From: Chloroflexota bacterium
Lineage (GTDB): Bacteria; Chloroflexota; Limnocylindria; Limnocylindrales; CSP1-4
DNA length: 64,000 nucleotides
Direction: 5' to 3'
Assembly (NCBI GenBank): GCA_005883615.1
Contig: VBEC01000018.1
Span: 105,473-169,472, forward strand
In this document: positions 39,534-48,600 of the stretch, in pieces
Layout of the letters: each line of letters opens with the position of its first letter
Numbering within the stretch: the stretch's first letter is position 1
Notes under the pieces: generated by a model
What the model was told of the DNA's origin: nothing
The model's input: only the letters and a program-made list of their open reading frames with translations
Databases searched by the model: none
Made by a program: the position numbers and the translations under genes

Positions 39534-41618
39534 ATGTCCCGCGCACCGACCGCGCCACGCTTCACGAACCGCCTGGCGAGAGAAACGAGCCCGTACCTCC
39601 TCCAGCACGCTCACAACCCGGTGGACTGGTATCCCTGGGGACCGGAGGCGCTGGCCAAGGCACGGGCCGAGGACAAGCCGATCTTCCTGTCGATCGGGTA
39701 CGCGGCCTGCCACTGGTGCCACGTGATGGAGCGCGAGTCGTTCGAGGACGAGGCAACCGCGGCCGACCTGCGGGAGGGTTTCGTGGCGATCAAGGTGGAT
39801 CGGGAGGAGCGCCCCGATCTCGACCACGTCTACATGACCGCCGTACAAGCGATGACCGGCTCCGGCGGCTGGCCGATGAGCGTGTTCCTGACCCCGGAGG
39901 GAAAGCCCTTCTACGGTGGGACCTATTTTCCGAACGAGCCGCGCCACGGCATGCCCTCGTTTCGGGATGTCCTTGCGGGCGTCCGCAGGGCATGGCGAGA
40001 AGAGCGCACAGAGGTGGAGGCTTCGGGCACCAGGCTCGTCGAGGCCTTGGTCGGCCAGCGCTCCGCGGCCGAAGGCGGCTCAATCGACCGCAGCGTCCTG
40101 GAGCAGGCCGTGGCCTCCCTCGAGGCGACCTTCGATGCCCGACGAGGTGGCTGGGGCGGAGCGCCCAGGTTCCCCCAGCCAATGACCATCGAGTTCCTCC
40201 TGCGGCGGTCGGCTGGGCGCGATGGACGCCCTGGCGGAGACGGCCGCGCCCTGTCCATGGCGCGCCGGACCCTGGACGCAATGGCCGACGGCGGCGTCCA
40301 CGACCAGCTGGGCGGCGGCTTCCACCGCTATGCGACTGACGCCGAATGGCTCGTGCCGCATTTCGAGCAGATGCTGTACGACAACGCGCAGCTCGCGCGG
40401 GTGTACGTCCATGCCTGGCAGCTCACACGGGACGATCGCTATCGCGAAGTCGCCGAGGGGACGCTCGACTACATGTCGCGCGAGCTGCTGACCTCGGACG
40501 GCGCGTTCGCGGCGAGCCAGGACGCCGACACCCAGGGCAAAGAGGGCGCCACATTCGTGTGGACGGCCTCGGAGGTTCGCGACGCCCTGGGCGATACGGC
40601 CGCCCTGTTCTCGACCGCTTACGGGGTTACGGCGGCCGGCAACTGGGAGGGCACCACGATCCTGTCGCGCCTCCGTCAGGATCCGCAGCTGTCCATCGAA
40701 TTCGGGATCCCGGAGCACGAAGTCCGGAGCCGGCTCTCCGATGCGCGCGCGGTTCTGCTTCGACGCCGCAACGAGCGAGCCCAGCCGGCTCGCGACGACA
40801 AGGCCCTCGCGGCGTGGAACGGCCTTGCCATCGCAGCCTTCGCCGACGCATCCGCGTTGCCGGGCGGTGAGCGGTATCGGGACCTCGCGCTCCGCGCGGC
40901 CGGCGCAATCATGGCCGGCCTCCAGAGCCCGGATGGTCGGCTGAAGCGATCGTGGAAGGACGGCCGTGCCGCCGGCGAGGGCGTCCTGGAGGACTACACG
41001 CACCTGGCCGACGGCTTGCTGGCCTTGTACGAGGCGACCTTCGACGAGCGGTGGTTCGCGGCGGCCCGGGATCTGATGGACCTCGTGCTGCTGCACTTCG
41101 CGGATCCGTCGGGCGGCTTCTTCGACACGGCCGACGACCACGAGCAGCTTGTGACGCGGCCGAAGGACGTGCAGGACAACGCCCTGCCGTCGGGCAACGC
41201 GATGGCGACGAGCGTCCTGCTGCGCCTCGCGGCGCTCACCGGCGAAGGTGCCTATCGGTCGGCCGCCGAGCGTGCCCTGGCGCAGGTCACCTCGTTCGCG
41301 GGCCGCTATCCGAACGGGTTTGGACAGTGGCTCGGCGCGCTCGACTTCGCCCTGGCGTCGGTCGTGGAGATCGCACTCGTCGGCGATCCGGACGCATCCG
41401 AGACTGCGGCACTGGTCGCGACTGTCCGCGCCGGCTTCCGCCCCAACCAGGTGGTCGCCCTCTCGGATCGAGGGTCCGTCCCGGCGAGCGCCATTGCGCT
41501 CCTTCACGACCGGCCCGCTCTCGATGGACGAGCCACGGCCTACGTCTGCCGTGGCTTCGCCTGCCGCCGGCCGGTCACCCACCCGGACGAGTTGGCGGCC
41601 CAGCTCCTCGAGGCGTGA
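39534..41618 (+). CDS. Thioredoxin-domain protein, YyaL/SSP411 family (DUF255)
   Basis: [61 protein letters not shown]. Confidence 0.96.
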   Translation: MSRAPTAPRFTNRLARETSPYLLQHAHNPVDWYPWGPEALAKARAEDKPIFLSIGYAACHWCHVMERESFEDEATAADLREGFVAIKVDREERPDLDHVYMTAVQAMTGSGGWPMSVFLTPEGKPFYGGTYFPNEPRHGMPSFRDVLAGVRRAWREERTEVEASGTRLVEALVGQRSAAEGGSIDRSVLEQAVASLEATFDARRGGWGGAPRFPQPMTIEFLLRRSAGRDGRPGGDGRALSMARRTLDAMADGGVHDQLGGGFHRYATDAEWLVPHFEQMLYDNAQLARVYVHAWQLTRDDRYREVAEGTLDYMSRELLTSDGAFAASQDADTQGKEGATFVWTASEVRDALGDTAALFSTAYGVTAAGNWEGTTILSRLRQDPQLSIEFGIPEHEVRSRLSDARAVLLRRRNERAQPARDDKALAAWNGLAIAAFADASALPGGERYRDLALRAAGAIMAGLQSPDGRLKRSWKDGRAAGEGVLEDYTHLADGLLALYEATFDERWFAAARDLMDLVLLHFADPSGGFFDTADDHEQLVTRPKDVQDNALPSGNAMATSVLLRLAALTGEGAYRSAAERALAQVTSFAGRYPNGFGQWLGALDFALASVVEIALVGDPDASETAALVATVRAGFRPNQVVALSDRGSVPASAIALLHDRPALDGRATAYVCRGFACRRPVTHPDELAAQLLEA

Positions 41619-42133
41619 GCCGGACCAGGGGTGGCATCGAGGTCAGGGAGGCCCATCCCGACGAATACGAGGAAATCGGCACGCTGACCGCCGCTGCGTA
41701 CCAAGGGTATCCGGAGGCCGGCGAGGACCCGGACTACATGGCCCAGCTGCGCGATGTGGCAGCGCGAGCCGCCGTTCGCCCGGTCCTGGTGGCCGTCGAC
41801 GACGAGGGACGCGTGATGGGATCGGTCGTGTATGTCGGTGGCCCGGGCCCGTTCGCCGAGACGCAGGGCGAGAACGAGGCCAGCTTCCGAATGCTCGCGG
41901 TCGCCGACTGGGCTCGCGGTCGTGGAGCTGGCGAGGCGTTGACACGGGCTTGCATCGATCGGGCCCGCGCGGGAGGCCGCAGTGCACTCGTGCTGCTGAC
42001 GTTGCCGGCGATGACCGCCGCCCATCGGCTCTACGAGAAGCTCGGCTTCCGTCGCGCACCGGAGCGCGATTGGGAGTTCGAGCCTGGGCGCCAGCTGCTC
42101 GGCTATGAGCACGACCTGAGCCCTCGGAGCTAA
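41615..42133 (+). CDS. GNAT-family N-acetyltransferase
   Basis: [52 protein letters not shown]. Confidence 0.9.
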   Translation: MSRTRGGIEVREAHPDEYEEIGTLTAAAYQGYPEAGEDPDYMAQLRDVAARAAVRPVLVAVDDEGRVMGSVVYVGGPGPFAETQGENEASFRMLAVADWARGRGAGEALTRACIDRARAGGRSALVLLTLPAMTAAHRLYEKLGFRRAPERDWEFEPGRQLLGYEHDLSPRS

Positions 42134-42738
42134 TCCCTGATCGCAGCAGCCAGGTTCCGCAGGAAATTCAAGCCCGCAGCGACATCTTCCGTGCTGGCGT
42201 AGGGGCCAGGCATCAGGAAGCACGGTCGCCCGCTCAAGGCGACGCCCTGCAGCTGACCCCAGCGCGCCGGGAGACTGCGGCCCGCGGCAGACTCGGCCGC
42301 CCTCTTGTAGACGAACACGACGGCAGCCGGCCGCCACAGTGCAACCTTCTGCCAGAGCGGGCCGACACCGGCTCGCAGCTCGGCGTCGCTGGCGGTGTCC
42401 CGGGCACTCGGGCGCTTCAACAGGTCCGTGATGCCGTGACCCGCCGCGACCAGGGTGTCGTCGGCCGCCTCGGGCGAGGTGCCGGGCGGCAGGATGCTGG
42501 CCTTGACGAGGCGTGCCCAGAACATGCGTCCCAGACGGCCCTGGTGGTAGTGACCCGCCTCGACGCTGACCGGCGACGGATTCAGGCCGACGAACAGGAG
42601 ACCGCCGCGGTCCGGCGGAAGGTCGGCGAGCGTTGCAGTCGTCTGCCCGTCGATGTCGAGAACCGTTCGATGCGAGCCCGGCCCGGGCCGTCGGATCAGT
42701 TCGGCGAGATCGACGGTCTGGTCAACCCGATCCGGCAT
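42130..42738 (-). CDS. mug: Mismatch-specific uracil/thymine-DNA glycosylase (MUG/TDG-like)
   Basis: LLFVGLNPSPVSVEAGHYHQGRLGRMFWARLVKASIL, GHGITDLLKRPS. Confidence 0.88.
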   Translation of the reverse strand: MPDRVDQTVDLAELIRRPGPGSHRTVLDIDGQTTATLADLPPDRGGLLFVGLNPSPVSVEAGHYHQGRLGRMFWARLVKASILPPGTSPEAADDTLVAAGHGITDLLKRPSARDTASDAELRAGVGPLWQKVALWRPAAVVFVYKRAAESAAGRSLPARWGQLQGVALSGRPCFLMPGPYASTEDVAAGLNFLRNLAAAIRD

Positions 42739-42760
42739 GGTTCAGCCCCGGAATTCGCCG

Positions 42761-42940
42761 TCAGGCGCGGCGGTCGTCGGTTGGCGGTTGGTCCCGATCG
42801 TCCCGACTGCTCGAGACCTCCCTGCGAGCGTTCTTGAAGGCGGAGCCGAGCGATCGTCCGATCTGGGGCAGCGTCTTCGGGCCTCGCCAGATCAGCACCA
42901 GTGCCAGGATTACGATGAGCAGCAGTCCGACATCGGGCAC
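42761..42940 (-). CDS. tatA: Twin-arginine translocase subunit TatA/TatE-like (59 aa, below ORF-track cutoff)
   Basis: Minus strand GTG start: (M)PDVGLLLIVILALVLIWRGPKTLPQIGRSLGSAFKNARREVSSSRDDRDQPPTDDRRA*. Confidence 0.85.
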   Translation of the reverse strand: MPDVGLLLIVILALVLIWRGPKTLPQIGRSLGSAFKNARREVSSSRDDRDQPPTDDRRA

Positions 42941-42983
42941 CGGCGCATGGTACGCCCGTCGGTCTCCCCAACGAGCGGCCGGC

Positions 42984-43409
42984 TCACCGTGGCCGATCGG
43001 CCCTTGGGATGACCAGCCGGAGCGCGGTATGGGTGTCGGAGAACGACACGACCTTGTTGTCGACCAGCCCGGCCGACTTTGCCGCGGCCATCACGTCCAC
43101 GTCCCGGATGGTTGCGGCTTTGCCCTTCCGCGATACGACCCAGATGGCGCCGTTCGGAACGATCCGCGAGCGCAACTCGCGCAACGCGAACAAGTGCTCG
43201 ACGGTGCCGGCCGCCAGGAAGATCAGGTCGGCATCGCCCGACGGTGAGCCCATGATCACGTCCGACGTCCGGGTTCCCAGGAGGTCGTGGAAGACCCGAT
43301 CCTCGACACCAATGATCCCCACGCGAGCCCCGGGCCGAACTCCGAGCTTGTCCAGGAGGGGTGTCGAGTAGGTTCGCTCCACGGCGCTATCGTGCCATGG
43401 CATGAGCAA
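42984..43409 (-). CDS. DUF3052-like protein
   Basis: YSTPLLDKLGVRPGARVGIIGVED...ADLIFLAAGTVEHLFALRELRSRIVPNGAIWVVSRKGK...DVMAAAKSAGLVDNKVVSFSDTHTALRLVIP. Confidence 0.82.
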   Translation of the reverse strand: MLMPWHDSAVERTYSTPLLDKLGVRPGARVGIIGVEDRVFHDLLGTRTSDVIMGSPSGDADLIFLAAGTVEHLFALRELRSRIVPNGAIWVVSRKGKAATIRDVDVMAAAKSAGLVDNKVVSFSDTHTALRLVIPRADRPR

Positions 43410-45153
43410 GCCGTCCGGTCCGCTCCTCGTCTACGGGCCACTCTCAGCCACCTACGACTTCGGACCGGCTCATCCGCTGACACCGCGCAGATTCGGGCCC
43501 GGCATCGATCTCCTGCGAGCGGTCGGGGCCGAACCCGGCATGGCGCCCGAACCTGCCCCGGACGAGGAGCTCCGCTGGGTCCACGTAGCCGGATATGTGG
43601 AAACCGTACGGCGGCTGTCGGCCGACCCGTTCGGCCCGGCGGGCGCGGGCATCGGGCCCGGCGATGACCCGGCCTTTCCGGGTATGCACGAGGCGGCCGC
43701 CGCGGTAGCCGGCGGGTCACTTCAGGCGATGGAAGCGATCCTGCGCGGAGAGGCGGAGCATGCCTTCCACGCGGGCGGTGGCCTTCACCATGCAATGCCC
43801 GACCGGGCGTCGGGCTTCTGTATCTACAACGATCCGGCACTGGCGATCGCGCGAGCTCGACGGGCCGGCCTGCGGGTCCTCTACGTCGACCTCGATGTCC
43901 ACCACGGCGACGGGGTGCAGGCGATTCACGCCTCTGACCCTGGTGTCCTCACGATCTCCTTCCATGAATCGGGCAGGTATCTGTTTCCGGGCACCGGCTT
44001 CGTCGATGAGGTGGGAGCCGGGACCGCGGCGGGGACGATCGCGAACGTTCCGTTCGAGCCATTCACTGGTGAAGACGCCTGGTGGGCTGCGGTCAACTCG
44101 ATCATTCCACCCGTCGCGGCAGCATTCGGGCCGGACCTCCTCGTCACGCAGCACGGCGCGGACTCGCATGCCTGGGATCCCCTCGCGCACCTGGCGGTGA
44201 CGACCAGCGCGATGGGCCGCGCAGCTCGACTCCTGGACGAGGTGGCTCATCGGTTCGCGGGCGGTCGATGGCTCGCGACAGGAGGTGGCGGCTACGACGT
44301 CTACCGGGTCGTGCCACGAGCCTGGGCACTGACATGGCTGGCGGGTGCCCACCGGGAACCGCCCGCCCGAATTCCTTCCGCGTGGCGCGCGCGGTGGGGG
44401 ACGGAGGCCGGACGGTATCGCCAGTCGCCCATTCCCGGACGCTTCGATGACGAGCCGAACGCGGGCCGGCCGATAGACCTTCGTCAGCGCTCTGCGGAAG
44501 CCCAGTCGATAGCCACCGCCCGGCAGGTCCGCGAGATTCACGTTCCGGCGCTGCTCAAGGCGGCCCAGGAACGTGGTTGGTGGGAACCGCTGACCGCCTA
44601 TCCGGATATGGGGCAAGGCCATGGTCATGCCGGCGAAGGCCAGGACCATGCCGGCGCGAATCCATCCCCGACCGTTCTTGGCCATCTCTCGGCGGAGGGG
44701 CTGGAACGTCTGAATCTGGCGGAACGGGTCATCGCGCCCCTGGACGAGTCTGCCGGCATGCGCATCCTGGTGGCGGCCGCAAAGGGGGGCGCGGCGGTGA
44801 GCGTGGCCGCGAATGGCGGGACGATCGTCGCCGCGGCCGTGACGGCCCGCTCCCCGTCCTCCGCGCCACAGGAGCACGAGCTCCTGGCCCTGGGCGTCGC
44901 TCCGGGAATGCGGAGGCAAGGGCTGGGCAAGGCGCTCCTCGTGGCGCATCTCGCCGACCTCGAAGGCCCGGTCGTCGCGACAGTGACGCTGGCCGAACGC
45001 GATCCGCTGGCGCCCGAAGCGGTGGAGACGCGGCGCCGGATCGCACGCAGCCTGTTGCTGGGAGCAGGTTTCGAACTGATGGCTCCTCCGCCCCTGATCG
45101 CGACAGCCGACCCGGGCGTCGTCACCGCCAGACGGGCGCGGGGGCAGAAATAG
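43402..45153 (+). CDS. Histone deacetylase-like (AcuC type) domain fused to C-terminal GNAT acetyltransferase domain
   Basis: HDAC: HAGGGLHHAMPDRASGFCIYND, LYVDLDVHHGDGVQ, VTQHGADSHAWDPL, ATGGGGYDVYR; GNAT: LLALGVAPGMRRQGLGKALLVAHLADLEG. Confidence 0.93.
   Translation: MSKPSGPLLVYGPLSATYDFGPAHPLTPRRFGPGIDLLRAVGAEPGMAPEPAPDEELRWVHVAGYVETVRRLSADPFGPAGAGIGPGDDPAFPGMHEAAAAVAGGSLQAMEAILRGEAEHAFHAGGGLHHAMPDRASGFCIYNDPALAIARARRAGLRVLYVDLDVHHGDGVQAIHASDPGVLTISFHESGRYLFPGTGFVDEVGAGTAAGTIANVPFEPFTGEDAWWAAVNSIIPPVAAAFGPDLLVTQHGADSHAWDPLAHLAVTTSAMGRAARLLDEVAHRFAGGRWLATGGGGYDVYRVVPRAWALTWLAGAHREPPARIPSAWRARWGTEAGRYRQSPIPGRFDDEPNAGRPIDLRQRSAEAQSIATARQVREIHVPALLKAAQERGWWEPLTAYPDMGQGHGHAGEGQDHAGANPSPTVLGHLSAEGLERLNLAERVIAPLDESAGMRILVAAAKGGAAVSVAANGGTIVAAAVTARSPSSAPQEHELLALGVAPGMRRQGLGKALLVAHLADLEGPVVATVTLAERDPLAPEAVETRRRIARSLLLGAGFELMAPPPLIATADPGVVTARRARGQK
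44621..44690. repeat. Dispersed-repeat-like segment inside the HDAC-GNAT linker
   Basis: CATGGTCATGCCGGCGAAGGCCAGGACCATG hairpin (44630-44636 with 44644-44650) followed by GCGAATCCATCCCC; resembles the bacterial GTCATTCCCGCGAAAGCGGGAATCCA repeat class. Confidence 0.4.
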
Positions 45154-45155
45154 AA

Positions 45156-45182
45156 CGACGGCGGGCTCTTCGCCCGCCGTCG
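45156..45182 (+). terminator. Strong intrinsic-terminator-like hairpin without obvious U-tract
   Basis: CGACGGCGGGC-TCTTC-GCCCGCCGTCG, 11-bp perfect stem just after the HDAC-GNAT stop. Confidence 0.5.
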
Positions 45183-45241
45183 CCGACGTTGCAGCCGAGC
45201 GGCCCAGACCGCCGGCCGAGGTATTTCGAGTTGGTTGCCGG

Positions 45242-45445
45242 TCAGTGCGGCAAGGCGCCCGTTGCCGTGAGCAGAGCCGCCGCCGAGGTAGCGGCTGCGA
45301 TCACTTCCACGACCTGGCGGATACGTGTTTCGCGCGCCGCTGGTCGGTGGGCCTGCCGGCTCCGGCGAGCGAGCCGTACGCGCTCGGCGTCGGCCAGCAT
45401 CTCGGCCTGCCGGATGTGAGCCAGTTCGTGCAGATGAGCGTTCAT
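45242..45445 (-). CDS. Small hypothetical protein
   Basis: MNAHLHELAHIRQAEMLADAERVRLARRSRQAHRPAARETRIRQVVEVIAAATSAAALLTATGALPH; internal start chosen. Confidence 0.45.
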   Translation of the reverse strand: MNAHLHELAHIRQAEMLADAERVRLARRSRQAHRPAARETRIRQVVEVIAAATSAAALLTATGALPH

Positions 45446-45684
45446 CCTCGTTCCTCCAATCCCAGCCGAAGCGTTTGGGACGGCAGGATGATCCCCCGTG
45501 ACAGCGCGCACTCGCGATCATCTCGGTGACCTGAGATGGGTCGTCGAGGCCGCTCCCCAGGCGTCGGCGCCGGTCCGGATGGGAAGTCATCGGTCGGTCA
45601 TGTCCGGTGTCGGCTGGGTGACACACCATGAAGGAACCGAACATATGATCGAAACTGCTTCGAAGACCTATACTCCGAGGTCCG

Positions 45685-48600
45685 GTGGTTGCCCCGCCAA
45701 GTCGCCCAGCCGTAACTGACCCACTCGCCCCGTTCAGCGCACCTGTTCGGGCCTGGTTCGAGTCAACCTTCGCGGCGCCGACAGCGGCCCAGTCGGAGGG
45801 TTGGGCGGCCATTTCGGCGGGCCATCACACACTGATCCACGCTCCCACCGGCAGCGGCAAGACCCTGGCGGCGTTCCTGTGGTGCCTGGACCGCCTGTCG
45901 CGCGAACCGCGACCGGCGGCGACCAGGGAAGCGCCCGCGACGGTGCGCGTCCTGTACGTCTCGCCACTCAAGGCACTGACCTACGACATCGAGCGGAACC
46001 TCAGGGCGCCCTTGGCCGGCATCGAGCTCGCCTCGGCCCGCCTGGGCCTGGCACCGCCCGTAATCACTGTTGCCAGCCGGACGGGTGACACGTCCCAGGA
46101 AGAGCGCCGTCAGCTGGCGCGCAAGCCGCCGGACATCCTGATCACCACGCCCGAATCCCTGTATCTGCTGCTCACCAGCTCCGCGAGGGAGATGCTGCGC
46201 GGCGTCGAACACGTCATCGTCGACGAGGTGCACGCGATCGCCGGGAGCAAGCGCGGCGCGCATCTCGCGCTGAGCCTCGAACGACTGGAGCACCTCGCCA
46301 AGGAACCGCCTCAGCGCATCGGATTGTCGGCAACACAGCGCCCCCTGGAGACCATTGCCCGCTTCCTGGGAGGCATCGGGCCGGGCCGGGAGGTGACCGT
46401 CGTCGACTCCGGCACCCGCAAGTCCCTCGAGCTGCAGGTGGTCGTTCCGGTCGAGGACATGAGCAGCCTCGGCGAGCCATTGCCACTCGAGGAACAGCCC
46501 GGCGGCCCAGCCGCCGGACCCGAGGCACGCACTTCCATCTGGCCCGCGATCCACCCGCGGATCCTCGATCTGATCCGGCAGCACCGGTCGACGATCGTGT
46601 TCACGAACAGCCGCCGACTGGCGGAGCGCCTCGCCCAGCGACTCAACGAGCTGGCGGGCGAGGACATCGTGCGCGCACACCATGGGTCGATCGCCCGCGA
46701 ACAGCGGGTGCAGATCGAGGAGGATCTCAAGGCTGGTCGCCTCCCGGCCATCGTTGCCACCTCGAGTCTCGAGCTGGGGATCGACATGGGTGCGGTCGAC
46801 CTCGTGATCCAGGTCGAGTCGCCCACGTCCGTGGCCAGTGGCCTCCAGAGGGTTGGTCGCGCGGGGCATCAGATAGACACGCCGTCCAGAGGCGTGTTCT
46901 TCCCCAAGTACCGCGGGGACCTGCTCGAATGCGCGGTCGTCACCGAGCGGATGCACGACGGAGCAATCGAATCGACGACGCTGCCGCGCAACCCGCTGGA
47001 CGTGCTCGCTCAGCAGATCGTCGCGATGGCCGTGATGGACCGCTGGACGGTCGACGAGATCGAGGCGACGGTCAATCGGGCGGCGCCGTACGAGACGCTG
47101 ACACGGGAGGCCCTCGAGGGCGTGCTCGCGATGCTGGCCGGCGCCTACCCATCGGACGAGTTCGCGGAGCTGAAGCCGCGACTCCTGTGGGACCGCCAGA
47201 CGGGCACCATCGACGGGCGTCGGGACGCCCGGGTTGTGGCGGTCACCAGCGGCGGGACGATTCCAGACCGCGGGCTGTTCGGCGTGTTCATGGTCGGCGA
47301 GGCGGGCACGCCGGGGCGGCGTGTCGGCGAGCTCGACGAGGAGATGGTCTACGAGGCGCGGCCCGGCGAAGTGATCACGCTCGGCGCCTCCAGCTGGCGC
47401 ATCGAGGACATCGGCCACGACCGGGTGACCGTATCGCCGGCGCCGGGCGTCCCGGGCAAGCTGCCGTTCTGGCACGGCGACGCAGTCGGACGGCCAATCG
47501 AGCTCGGGCGTGCCCTGGGAGGCTTCGTCCGCGAGATCGAGGGCGACCTGGCCCGTGGAGATCGGGGGCGACGGGCGGCGCTCGCGCGGCTCGAGGAGCG
47601 CCACGATCTCGACGGGCTGGCGGCCGAGAACCTTCTCGCCTACCTCGGCGATGAACAGGACATTGCCGGTGCGCTGCCGACCGACCGGCGGATCGTCGTC
47701 GAGCGCTTCCGCGACGAGCTCGGCGACTGGCGACTGGTGATGCTGACTCCGTTCGGTGGGCGGGTCCATGCGCCCTGGTCGATTGCGCTCGAAGCACGTC
47801 TCGCGGAACGCCTCGGCTCCGAGGTGCGAACGATCTGGTCAGACGACGGGATCGCGATCAGGCTGCCGGAGGGCGACCTGGAAGGACTCGACGACCTGCT
47901 CTTCCCGGATCCCGAGGAGATCGAGGACATGGTCGTCGGCGGAGTGGCGTCATCGGCGCTCTTTGCCGCGCGCTTCCGCGAGAATGCCGCTCGCGCTCTC
48001 CTCCTTCCCCGACGACGGCCCGGCACGCGGACTCCCCTGTGGCAGCAGCGCCAGCGGGCCGCCGACCTGCTGGCCGTCGCATCGCGCTACGGCAGCTTCC
48101 CGATCCTGGTCGAGACCTATCGCGAGTGCCTGTCGGACGTGTTCGATCTTCCCGCCCTCCGCGAGGTGCTTGCGGGCGTCGCCCGACGGGAGATCGGCGT
48201 GCACCGCGTGGAAACCCTGCGTCCGTCGCCATTCGCATCTTCGCTCCTGTTCGACTATGTCGCGGCCTACATGTACGACGGTGACGCCCCCCTCGCGGAG
48301 CGGCGCGCCCAGGCACTCACGCTTGACCGCGACCTGCTGCGCGAGCTCCTCGGACAGGAGGAGCTGCGGGAGCTGCTGGATCCGGCCGCCCTGGCGGACC
48401 TCGAGCTCGCCCTTCAGTCCCTCGCCGAGGACCGGCAGGCCACCAGCGCTGACGGGCTGCACGACCTGCTTCGGCGGCTCGGCGACCTGTCGGCCATGGA
48501 AGTGGAGGCGCGTGCCTCCGGCGGCGCCGCGAACGCCGAAGCGTGGCTGGCAGCCCTCGTCGGATCGCGCCGGGCCGTCGCCGTTCGGATCGTCGGGGAA

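Noticed and set aside
45763-47769. 668-aa minus-strand ORF
   Set aside because: Antisense shadow of lhr; no domain motifs.
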